Of a DNA stretch of 9,508 bases, positions 1-5,201 are shown in pieces. A model generated the notes under the pieces. That model was not told where the DNA came from and did no database searches. It saw only the letters and a program-made list of their open reading frames with translations. The position numbers and the translations under genes were made by a program. Each line of letters opens with the position of its first letter. The stretch's first letter is position 1. Origin of the DNA: Lachnospiraceae bacterium UBA4380 (lineage in GTDB: Bacteria; Bacillota; Clostridia; Lachnospirales; Lachnospiraceae); contig DGRU01000059.1 of the NCBI GenBank assembly GCA_002390025.1, forward strand, positions 1-9,508, read 5' to 3'.

Positions 1-25
1 GCTGCCGTTTAGAAAGGATGCCGCC

Positions 26-712
26 ATGCCCAAAGCGCATATTACCGATATTTCCACCCTGCCTCTCTTCGATGAAATCAGCCCGTCAGACTGTACCCTG
101 CTCTTCGACTGTCTGGGCTGCCGCATCCGCGAATACACGAAAGACTGCCGCATCCGGCTGGATGGGGATCTGGCCGGAAACGTGGGAACAGTCATTGAGG
201 GCAGCGTAAATATGTACAAAGAAGACATCTGGGGAAACCGCACCCTGCTTTCCTATATGAAAAAGGGGGACGTTTTCGGGGAGTCCTTCTCCTTCTGCGA
301 TATCGCCCCCGAACGTGCGGGAGTCTCCTTTGTCACAGCCTCCTCCTCCCTGATCCTCTTCCTGCCCGCGGCAAGGATCCTGCACCCCTGCACCAATTCC
401 TGCCCTTTTCATCACCAGCTTTCCAAGAATATGTTTGCCATGATCGGTGCGAAAAACCGCAGGCTGATGGAACGTATTGAAGTCTCCTCCCAGGGGTCCG
501 TTCGGGAGAAGATCCTCACCTATCTGTCCATGGAGGCACGGCGACAGGGAAAATCCAACTTCCGCCTGCCCCTGCGGCGCACGGAAATGGCGGAATATCT
601 GTGCATCAATCGCAGCGCTATGTCCAGGGAGCTCTCTGCTTTGAAAAATGAGGGCGCTATCGATTTTGACAAGGATTATTTCACTCTGCATATCGCGGAC
701 CCCGATAATTGA
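26..712 (+). CDS. Crp/Fnr-family transcriptional regulator
   Basis: A 228-residue cytoplasmic DNA-binding regulator, the usual length for the family. Residues about 10-135 form the N-terminal cyclic-nucleotide-type beta-roll, with Gly-rich turns such as VIEGSVNMYK and MKKGDVFGES. A dimerisation helix follows (about 133-165). The C-terminal winged helix-turn-helix (about 158-225) has a clear HTH: RRTEMAEYLCINRSAMSREL, with the recognition helix around NRSAMSRELSAL. The start is supported by an AAGGA-like site about 7 bases upstream; an ATG at 18 is in another frame. Eight cysteines (23, 29, 32, 41, 91, 122, 126, 193) are many for this family, but the spacing does not match the classical Fnr 4Fe-4S ligands, so the effector is unknown. 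I recall similar regulators in Lachnospiraceae, some beside redox or nitrosative-stress genes; that is memory, not a search. The next gene is 274 bases away, so co-transcription is doubtful. No promoter is visible because only 25 upstream bases are present. Confidence 0.9.
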   Translation: MPKAHITDISTLPLFDEISPSDCTLLFDCLGCRIREYTKDCRIRLDGDLAGNVGTVIEGSVNMYKEDIWGNRTLLSYMKKGDVFGESFSFCDIAPERAGVSFVTASSSLILFLPAARILHPCTNSCPFHHQLSKNMFAMIGAKNRRLMERIEVSSQGSVREKILTYLSMEARRQGKSNFRLPLRRTEMAEYLCINRSAMSRELSALKNEGAIDFDKDYFTLHIADPDN

Positions 713-746
713 GAAATGAGACTGGTGAGAAAAATACTACACGGGA

Positions 747-854
747 ATGTGGGACACGCGGGACGGTTCTGAATGTCCCACATGTGCCGGAAACGTCTGT
801 CCGTCAAGGTACCAGGCCGCAAAGAATGAGAAATGTCCCACGTGTCCCGGAAAC
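747..854. repeat. Palindromic GGGACGGTTC repeat, site 1
   Basis: The 274-base spacer between the Crp/Fnr gene and the zinc-ribbon gene holds this element. A perfect 10-bp stem, ATGTGGGACA (747-756) with TGTCCCACAT (774-783), encloses a 17-base loop. The loop carries the core GGGACGGTTC at 760-769. Downstream, a 23-base segment at 772-794 is repeated at 832-854 with two mismatches, a 60-base period, so part of the element is duplicated without the core. The same core and similar geometry recur at sites 2 and 3. It is probably a REP-like dispersed palindrome; function unknown. Confidence 0.75.
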
Positions 855-893
855 TTCCCCCGCATGCCTGAAATACACCTCATAAAATGGGAC

Positions 894-922
894 TTGAAAA
901 AGAACGTATTCAGGAGTATTTT
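894..922 (+). promoter_or_regulatory. Possible sigma-A promoter for the zinc-ribbon gene
   Basis: TTGAAA (894-899) and TATTTT (917-922) are separated by 17 bases. This would give a leader of about 58 bases before the ATG at 987. The -10 is only a fair match, and AT-rich spacers produce such pairs by chance, so this is a weak call. Confidence 0.35.
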
Positions 923-986
923 GTAGTGACAGTATATGAACACTGCGGTTTTCAATGGATTCAGACAATCATTGTGAGGCAGAAAA

Positions 987-1787
987 ATGAAAGTAAAGTG
1001 TTCCTATTGCGGACAGTATTTTGATGATTCGGCTGAGAAGTGTCCCAACTGCGGGGCGCCGAACGACCATATCCACCGGACTTCCGACGCGATTCCCAAA
1101 ACGATTGAAGAGCTGACGGCCTATTGTGAAGAAAACGGCCTTACGCCCGAGAGAACGCGCTTTTTTGTAGGTGAGGATTATAAAGAGCCCCGGGCATTCG
1201 GCATCTACAAGGATGACAAGGGCGAATTTGTCGTCTACAAAAACAAGGCCAACGGGGAGCGCGCAGTGCGCTACCGCGGTGTTGACGAGGCCTACGCGGT
1301 CAACGAGCTCTACGAGCGCCTGCAGGATGAGATCCTCAACCAGAAGGCCCACCACGTGGAGCGCCAGAAGGCGAATGCTGTCAAGTCCGTCAAGCGCCAG
1401 CAGACAGCCGGGCTGATCAAAGGCATTACTATGGGGCTCGTCGTTGTGATGGGTGTCTCCGCCTTCTTCTTTTCCGGGAACAAGCATAATAACGGGTATT
1501 ACCACTACAATAATCAGCACTATTACAGTCTGGATGACACCTGGTACTATTATGATGATACTCTGACAGACTGGTATCCCGCCTCTTCTGTCCCGGAAGA
1601 TCTGGCGGAAAACGCGGATGATTACTACGATTCGTCCTATTATGATTACAACTCCAATACGACGAATTTTGAGGACACCGACTACTACTCCGACTGGGAG
1701 GAATCCCGCAGCAGTGATGACAGTGACAGCGACTGGGACTCCTCTGACTGGGATTCGGGAGATACGGACTGGGATTCCGACTGGTAA
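987..1787 (+). CDS. Zinc-ribbon, single-TM protein with acidic Tyr/Asp/Trp tail
   Basis: A 266-residue protein of unknown function. Residues 5-22 form a zinc ribbon with two knuckles, C5-x2-C8 and C19-x2-C22. Residues about 55-120 are a compact soluble region rich in charged and aromatic residues (FVVYKNKANGERAVRYRG, then a helix DEAYAVNELYERLQDEI) that I recall from other Lachnospiraceae zinc-ribbon proteins. A Lys/Arg-rich stretch (about 120-140) precedes one hydrophobic helix (about 141-163), predicting ribbon in, tail out. The last ~100 residues are low-complexity Tyr, Asp, Ser, Asn and Trp, with only K166 and R241 as basic residues, and end in three DWDS motifs (249-252, 254-257, 261-264) plus a final DW. 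The tail may bind cations or cell-wall material; that is inference. A GTGAGG-like site sits just upstream of the ATG. It is likely transcribed alone: spacers of more than 270 bases flank it and a terminator follows about 220 bases downstream. Confidence 0.85.
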   Translation: MKVKCSYCGQYFDDSAEKCPNCGAPNDHIHRTSDAIPKTIEELTAYCEENGLTPERTRFFVGEDYKEPRAFGIYKDDKGEFVVYKNKANGERAVRYRGVDEAYAVNELYERLQDEILNQKAHHVERQKANAVKSVKRQQTAGLIKGITMGLVVVMGVSAFFFSGNKHNNGYYHYNNQHYYSLDDTWYYYDDTLTDWYPASSVPEDLAENADDYYDSSYYDYNSNTTNFEDTDYYSDWEESRSSDDSDSDWDSSDWDSGDTDWDSDW

Positions 1788-1800
1788 TGCCGGAACTGCC

Positions 1801-1851
1801 GGGGTTTTCATCCGGCGATGCAGAAACTGGAAGGGTTTTCGTCCGGTGATG
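1801..1851. repeat. Two-copy 20-bp direct repeat, 31-bp period
   Basis: GGGGTTTTCATCCGGCGATG (1801-1820) recurs as AGGGTTTTCGTCCGGTGATG (1832-1851), 17 of 20 bases identical. It begins 13 bases after the zinc-ribbon stop codon. No coding role is seen. Confidence 0.6.
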
Positions 1852-1918
1852 GAGGGCCGGTTCGGGATTCTGCAGCAGCTGAGTATGAACGGGATTCAGG
1901 ACCCGCTTGCATGTTAAA

Positions 1919-1976
1919 GGCAATTGTTTTCCGGCAATTTTTTTACTGGCAATTATTTTACCGGCAATATTTTACC
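1919..1976. repeat. Tandem repeat, GGCAATTATTTTACC unit, 4 copies
   Basis: Four adjacent units of 14-15 bases start at 1919, 1933, 1948 and 1963, each beginning GGCAAT and ending in a T-rich run plus a pyrimidine-rich end such as ACC, ACT or TCC; a further GGC starts at 1977. The units differ by small substitutions and one-base length changes, as expected from old replication slippage. Confidence 0.75.
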
Positions 1977-2008
1977 GGCTAAACAGAATAAAATACTGTA
2001 AACTGATC

Positions 2009-2054
2009 AGAGCGAAAGCCTCATCTCCTGCAGAGAGGGCTTCCGCTCTTTTTT
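2009..2054 (+). terminator. Rho-independent terminator
   Basis: AGAGCGAAAGCC (2009-2020) pairs with GGCTTCCGCTCT (2038-2049) with one mismatch in 12. The 17-base loop can pair further (CTC with GAG). Six Ts at 2049-2054 follow the stem directly. This is a convincing intrinsic terminator, most likely ending the zinc-ribbon transcript and insulating the downstream K+ locus. Confidence 0.75.
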
Positions 2055-2055
2055 C

Positions 2056-2163
2056 ATGCCGTTTTTTAAGTATGATGAGTCACGAGGGACGGTTCCTCCT
2101 GACTCATCAGTCTAAAAAGCGGCATAAAAAATGAGTCAAGCGGAACCGTCCCTCGTGACTCAT
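2056..2163. repeat. Nested double palindrome with GGGACGGTTC, site 2
   Basis: Two hairpins in opposite orientation. Left: ATGAGTCA (2075-2082), 17-base loop with the core GGGACGGTTC (2086-2095), TGACTCAT (2100-2107). Right: ATGAGTCA (2131-2138), 17-base loop with the core on the minus strand (2143-2152), TGACTCAT (2156-2163). The halves also form a perfect 22-bp inverted repeat, 2075-2096 with 2142-2163. A second inverted pair (2056-2068 with 2113-2125, 12 of 13) overlaps it. The right end runs into TTTTT and could act as a terminator. It lies between the upstream terminator and the ktrB-like gene. Confidence 0.85.
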
Positions 2164-2244
2164 TTTTAATGCAATTTTAATGTCAGGCGGTCTTTCTTAA
2201 TCCCGTTTTTATGCGGTTGCAGGGATAATGGTAGCATCTTGGGA

Positions 2245-2269
2245 GCCGCAGAAGAAAGGCGGCTGCGGC
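2245..2269 (+). promoter_or_regulatory. Small GC-rich stem-loop before ktrB-like gene
   Basis: GCCGCAG (2245-2251) and CTGCGGC (2263-2269) form a perfect 7-bp stem with an 11-base loop, ending 21 bases before the ATG and just upstream of the AGGAGG site. It could influence ribosome access or RNA stability. GATAAT at 2224-2229 could be a -10 element but has no good -35 partner, so the promoter of the locus is not resolved. Confidence 0.3.
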
Positions 2270-2289
2270 AGTGTTGACAGGAGGTCGGT

Positions 2290-3630
2290 ATGGCAAAGGC
2301 GCGGAACGCGATCAGGGGGCATCTGACATCCTTTCGGATGATCCTGGTGAGCTTTATTATGATGATTCTGGCCGGAGCGGTCATGCTCTGTCTGCCCTTT
2401 GCCTCAAAGGGGGATGAGCCGGTCAGTTTTTTAAATGCATTATTTACATCCACGTCGGCGGCCTGTGTGACAGGTCTTGTTGTCTTTGATACAGCGACAA
2501 AGTGGACTATGTTCGGAAGGGTCGTGCTTCTGATCCTGATCCAGGTCGGCGGTCTGGGAGTGGTGACCATGGCAGCCGCCGTCATCACGCTGACAGGGGC
2601 ACAGATCGGTCTGATGCCCCGGCTGGCGGTCCAGGATGCGGTCTCGGCGCCGGAGCTCGGATCTGTGCTGAACTTTATGAAGTTCCTCATAGCGGGAACC
2701 TTCTGCATCGAGGGAATCGGTGCCTTATGTCTGCTGCCTGTCTTTGCAGGGCAGTTCGGCTTTGTGAAGGGGCTTGGGTTTGCGGTCTTCCATTCGATTT
2801 CCGGATTCTGCAATGCGGGATTTGATCTGATGGGGGAGCAGGCTCAGTTCTCCTCGCTGACAGCCTATGCTTCCAATGTGGCGGTCAATGTGGTCATTAT
2901 GCTGCTGATCATCCTGGGCGGTCTGGGATTTCTGACATGGAGCGACCTGATCAACAACCGTTTCCGTTTTAAGAGGCTGCGTCTGCAGACCAAAATGATT
3001 CTGGTATCAACTGCAGCGCTCATTCTGCTCCCCGCCCTTTATTTTTTCTTTGTGGAATTTAAGGGATACCCCTGGAATGAGCGCATTCTCCTCTCGCTCT
3101 TTCAAAGTGTGACGCCGCGCACAGCGGGCTTCAACACGGCCGATTACGGGCAGATGAGTGAGAGCGGTCTGCTCATCACTGTCATGTTGATGATAGTGGG
3201 CGGCGCGCCGGGCTCGACGGCCGGCGGCATGAAGGTCACGACCATGGCGGTCCTCTTCCTGGCCTCCGCTACATTTCTGAGGCGCCAGGAGCAGGTCAAT
3301 TGCTTCAGGAGGCGGATCGAGAAGGATGCGATCCAGAATGCCATGGCGCTCCTGACACTCTATATTTTTCTTCTGCTCGGCGGGTCCATTCTCATGTCCT
3401 CCACAGAAGGTTTTCCCATCATCACCTCCCTGTTCGAATGTGCTTCGGCACTTGGAACCGTGGGTCTGACGACCGGGATCACGCCCGGCCTCTCCGTCCT
3501 GTCCAGGATGATCCTGATCGTATTTATGTTTTTCGGGCGTGTCGGCGGACTGACCCTGGGATATTCTTTTGCCGCCTCGGTGAGGGGGAATCCGGGACTT
3601 CTGCCTGTAGAAAAAGTATATGTCGGGTAA
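2290..3630 (+). CDS. ktrB: Ktr/Trk-type potassium channel subunit (KtrB/TrkH family)
   Basis: A 446-residue integral membrane protein that conducts K+ (possibly with Na+) inward, gated by an RCK subunit encoded just downstream. The length fits KtrB (about 445) better than TrkH (about 480). Four membrane-pore-membrane repeats are visible. The selectivity-filter loops are CVTGLVV (59-65), CNAGFD (174-179), RTAGFNT (277-283) and GTVGLTTG (389-396), with the four filter glycines at 62, 177, 280 and 392. The third repeat contains the Gly-rich intramembrane gating loop IVGGAPGSTAGGMKVTT (302-318), a hallmark of the family. A strong AGGAGG site lies 5-10 bases upstream of the ATG. It is the first gene of a cluster with the RCK subunit, a small membrane protein and a KdpDE-type pair. 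The symbol reflects family level; TrkH-type naming is the alternative. Confidence 0.93.
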   Translation: MAKARNAIRGHLTSFRMILVSFIMMILAGAVMLCLPFASKGDEPVSFLNALFTSTSAACVTGLVVFDTATKWTMFGRVVLLILIQVGGLGVVTMAAAVITLTGAQIGLMPRLAVQDAVSAPELGSVLNFMKFLIAGTFCIEGIGALCLLPVFAGQFGFVKGLGFAVFHSISGFCNAGFDLMGEQAQFSSLTAYASNVAVNVVIMLLIILGGLGFLTWSDLINNRFRFKRLRLQTKMILVSTAALILLPALYFFFVEFKGYPWNERILLSLFQSVTPRTAGFNTADYGQMSESGLLITVMLMIVGGAPGSTAGGMKVTTMAVLFLASATFLRRQEQVNCFRRRIEKDAIQNAMALLTLYIFLLLGGSILMSSTEGFPIITSLFECASALGTVGLTTGITPGLSVLSRMILIVFMFFGRVGGLTLGYSFAASVRGNPGLLPVEKVYVG

Positions 3631-3652
3631 AAATGCAGGTTGTAAGTATGGG

Positions 3653-3730
3653 GTAATTCTCTCAGTTAATTTTCTCAGTTAATTTTTTCAGTTAATCCTG
3701 TCGGTAAAAGCTGACCGGTTAATCTGTCGG
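3653..3730. repeat. Tandem repeat, GTTAATTTTCTCA unit, about 6 copies
   Basis: Units of 12-14 bases start at 3653, 3665, 3678, 3691, 3704 and 3718, with a diverging seventh from 3731. Units 2 and 3 differ at one base; later ones change CTCA to GTCG. It fills much of the 208-base spacer between the channel and RCK genes. It encodes nothing I can support. Confidence 0.75.
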
Positions 3731-3742
3731 GTAAATCTATTA

Positions 3743-3770
3743 TTGTTGTGAAGCGAGTTTCTCTTTATAC
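3743..3770 (+). promoter_or_regulatory. Possible weak promoter before the RCK gene
   Basis: TTGTTG (3743-3748) and TTATAC (3765-3770) are 16 bases apart. The spacer is long for an operon, so an internal promoter is conceivable, but the match is modest. Confidence 0.25.
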
Positions 3771-3838
3771 GGGCATATCCCACGGCTGCAGGCAGATCAG
3801 GGATATTGCGCGTTGAAGGGCATAGCGGGGGTAAAAAA

Positions 3839-4531
3839 ATGGCAAAGAGCATACTGATCATCGGTGCAGGAAGATTCGGCCGCTACAGTGCCCAGAAGCT
3901 GTACGAACTGGGGCATGATGTCATGGTCGTGGATATGCGTGAAGAGCTGATCAACCAGATCATGCCTTTCGTGTCCGACGCCCGGATCGGCGACAGCACG
4001 GATAAGGCCTTTATGAATACGCTGGGTGTCAATCTGTATGATTTCTGCATTGTCGCCATCGGCGATGATTTTCTCAGTTCTCTGCAGACAACCTTCACGC
4101 TGGATGAGCTGGGCGCAAAAAAGATCATTGCCCGGGCCACAAGCCACCGCCAGGAGAAGTTCCTTTTGCGCAACGGTGCCTCCTATGTGGTCTTCCCGGA
4201 GAGGGAGCTGGGCTTCTGGACAGCGATCCGGTTCAGTTCTGACAGCATTTCCAATTATGTGGATCTGTCTGACGGATACGGCGTCTATGAGATCAAAGTG
4301 CCTGAGCGCTGGAGCGGGAAGCGGATCGATGAACTCGACGTTCGAAGAAAATATCATATCAATATCCTGGGGGTGCGTGATCCCTACAACAATTTGATTT
4401 CTCCGAATAATGCGGCAGGTAATCAGAAGCCCCCGGAAATCGACATGGATGTCCGCTACAACACTGTGCTGCACAGCGGGCAGACCATGATGGTCCTGGG
4501 GAAATCCGAGCATATTCAGAAGATCCTGTGA
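3839..4531 (+). CDS. ktrA: Potassium uptake regulatory RCK subunit (KtrA/TrkA family)
   Basis: A 230-residue cytosolic gating subunit, near the usual KtrA length, expected to form a ring under the channel and open or close it in response to nucleotides. RCK_N (about 3-122) is a Rossmann fold with GAGRFG (9-14) and the acidic ribose-binding D32 at the end of strand 2. RCK_C (about 147-230) has the typical ending SGQTMMVLGK. In many Gram-positive bacteria this C-terminal domain binds c-di-AMP; whether this one does is not visible. Residues about 189-207 form an insertion-like polar segment compared with the compact family form. I chose the ATG at 3839, giving MAKSILIIGAGRFG, over a TTG 33 bases upstream because the family N-terminus begins here and a GGGGG-type site precedes it. 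It follows the channel gene after a repeat-filled spacer. Confidence 0.92.
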   Translation: MAKSILIIGAGRFGRYSAQKLYELGHDVMVVDMREELINQIMPFVSDARIGDSTDKAFMNTLGVNLYDFCIVAIGDDFLSSLQTTFTLDELGAKKIIARATSHRQEKFLLRNGASYVVFPERELGFWTAIRFSSDSISNYVDLSDGYGVYEIKVPERWSGKRIDELDVRRKYHINILGVRDPYNNLISPNNAAGNQKPPEIDMDVRYNTVLHSGQTMMVLGKSEHIQKIL

Positions 4532-4598
4532 GATCTGCGGAAAATGTCATCCTGCGTTTTTCCCGGCTTCCCTGGCTTTCCCGGCACAACGGCACTTT

Positions 4599-4698
4599 GC
4601 ATGATGTCAGAAATGTAAGCATGTTTGAAATATGAACATGTTTGTAATGCAGGCATGTTTGAAATGTGAAGGTGTATGTAGTCCGGCATGTTTGACAG
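4599..4698. repeat. Degenerate tandem repeat, GCATGTTTGAAATATGAA unit
   Basis: About six units of 14-20 bases start at 4599, 4619, 4637, 4653, 4672 and 4686. Most begin GCATGTTTGA. The last runs into the ribosome binding region of the next gene (GACAGAGGT). Immediately upstream, 4560-4585 holds three copies of a TTCCCGGC-like unit of 8-9 bases. Together these fill the 175-base spacer after the RCK gene. Confidence 0.65.
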
Positions 4699-4706
4699 AG
4701 GTATAG

Positions 4707-5027
4707 ATGATGAGCAGTTTTTTCACATTAGTTACAGAGAACATTCTCGTTGTACTCGGATTCGCTTTATACGGCGTATTGGTGTATTATATGGTTGCGA
4801 AGGCAATTCGCCGCTATTCGGACAAAAAAACCGGACGCGGTTCCGAAAAAAAGAGCGGACGCGGCAAGGCGATCAGTGATCAGGATTCTACCGAAGCCAA
4901 TGTTTTTTTTACCATGTTCAGGAATAAACAGGAGGAGTCTGAAGAGGAAGATCATTCCAGGAAGGATTTTTCCAGAGACATTCCAACGGCCAATTCCTAC
5001 AGGCATCGGAAAAGCCAGCAGGACTGA
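4707..5027 (+). CDS. Small single-TM protein of unknown function in the K+ locus
   Basis: A 106-residue protein I do not recognise. Residues about 8-31 form one hydrophobic helix; the following AKAIRRYSDKK is basic, so the long tail should face the cytoplasm. Residues 39-46 and 47-54 are an 8-residue tandem repeat (DKKTGRGS, EKKSGRGK) encoded by a 24-bp duplication at 4821-4868. The rest is polar, with an acidic patch EESEEED (76-82) and a basic C-terminus. The gene contains A7 runs at 4824-4830 and 4846-4852 and a T8 run at 4903-4910, which could cause slippage. The start has AGAGGT upstream, and the second ATG codon is equally possible. It sits between the RCK subunit and the KdpD-type kinase, suggesting an accessory to K+ transport or sensing; that is inference. 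Coding status rests on position, binding site and TM-plus-basic logic. Confidence 0.65.
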   Translation: MMSSFFTLVTENILVVLGFALYGVLVYYMVAKAIRRYSDKKTGRGSEKKSGRGKAISDQDSTEANVFFTMFRNKQEESEEEDHSRKDFSRDIPTANSYRHRKSQQD

Positions 5028-5087
5028 GGCAGACAGGGTTTCCTGTGGGGACCGGCACAAAAAACAGGGGCGTTTTTGCATAGGATT

Positions 5088-5150
5088 GACAGGTTTGAAT
5101 TATGACAGGTTGAGTTTTGGCAGGTTTGAATTTTGACAGGTTTGAATGGT
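5088..5150. repeat. Tandem repeat, GACAGGTTTGAATTTT unit, 4 copies
   Basis: Four units of 15-16 bases at 5088-5103, 5104-5119, 5120-5134 and 5135-5150. Units 1 and 4 share GACAGGTTTGAAT exactly. Two units place TTGACA, a perfect -35 hexamer, at 5086-5091 and 5133-5138, but neither has a -10 at the right distance. It lies in the 174-base spacer before the kinase. Confidence 0.8.
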
Positions 5151-5201
5151 AAGCCTGAGCCGTAACGAGGGATTCCATCAGCAGAAGAGACAGAGGTCGG
5201 T

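Noticed and set aside
969..1811. 280-codon minus-strand ORF opposite the zinc-ribbon gene
   Set aside because: Low-complexity Ile/Val/Pro product that mirrors the repetitive tail of the real gene; no convincing binding site or family match.
1907..2134. 75-codon plus-strand ORF
   Set aside because: Made of the tandem repeat, the terminator stem and the site 2 palindrome; hydrophobic start is an artefact of the T-rich repeat.
2168..2289. c-di-AMP (ydaO-type) riboswitch before ktrB
   Set aside because: Only about 120 bases are available and I see only a 7-bp stem-loop, not the multi-stem conserved ydaO pattern.
3797..4513. 238-codon minus-strand ORF opposite the RCK gene
   Set aside because: Shadow of the real gene, which shows clear RCK motifs.
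4707..5027. KdpF-like subunit
   Set aside because: KdpF is about 30 residues and belongs with kdpABC; this protein has a long charged tail and no kdpABC is present in the window.
5086..5138. Promoter for the kinase gene from the two TTGACA hexamers
   Set aside because: No acceptable -10 hexamer lies 16-18 bases downstream of either; the hexamers are part of the tandem repeat.
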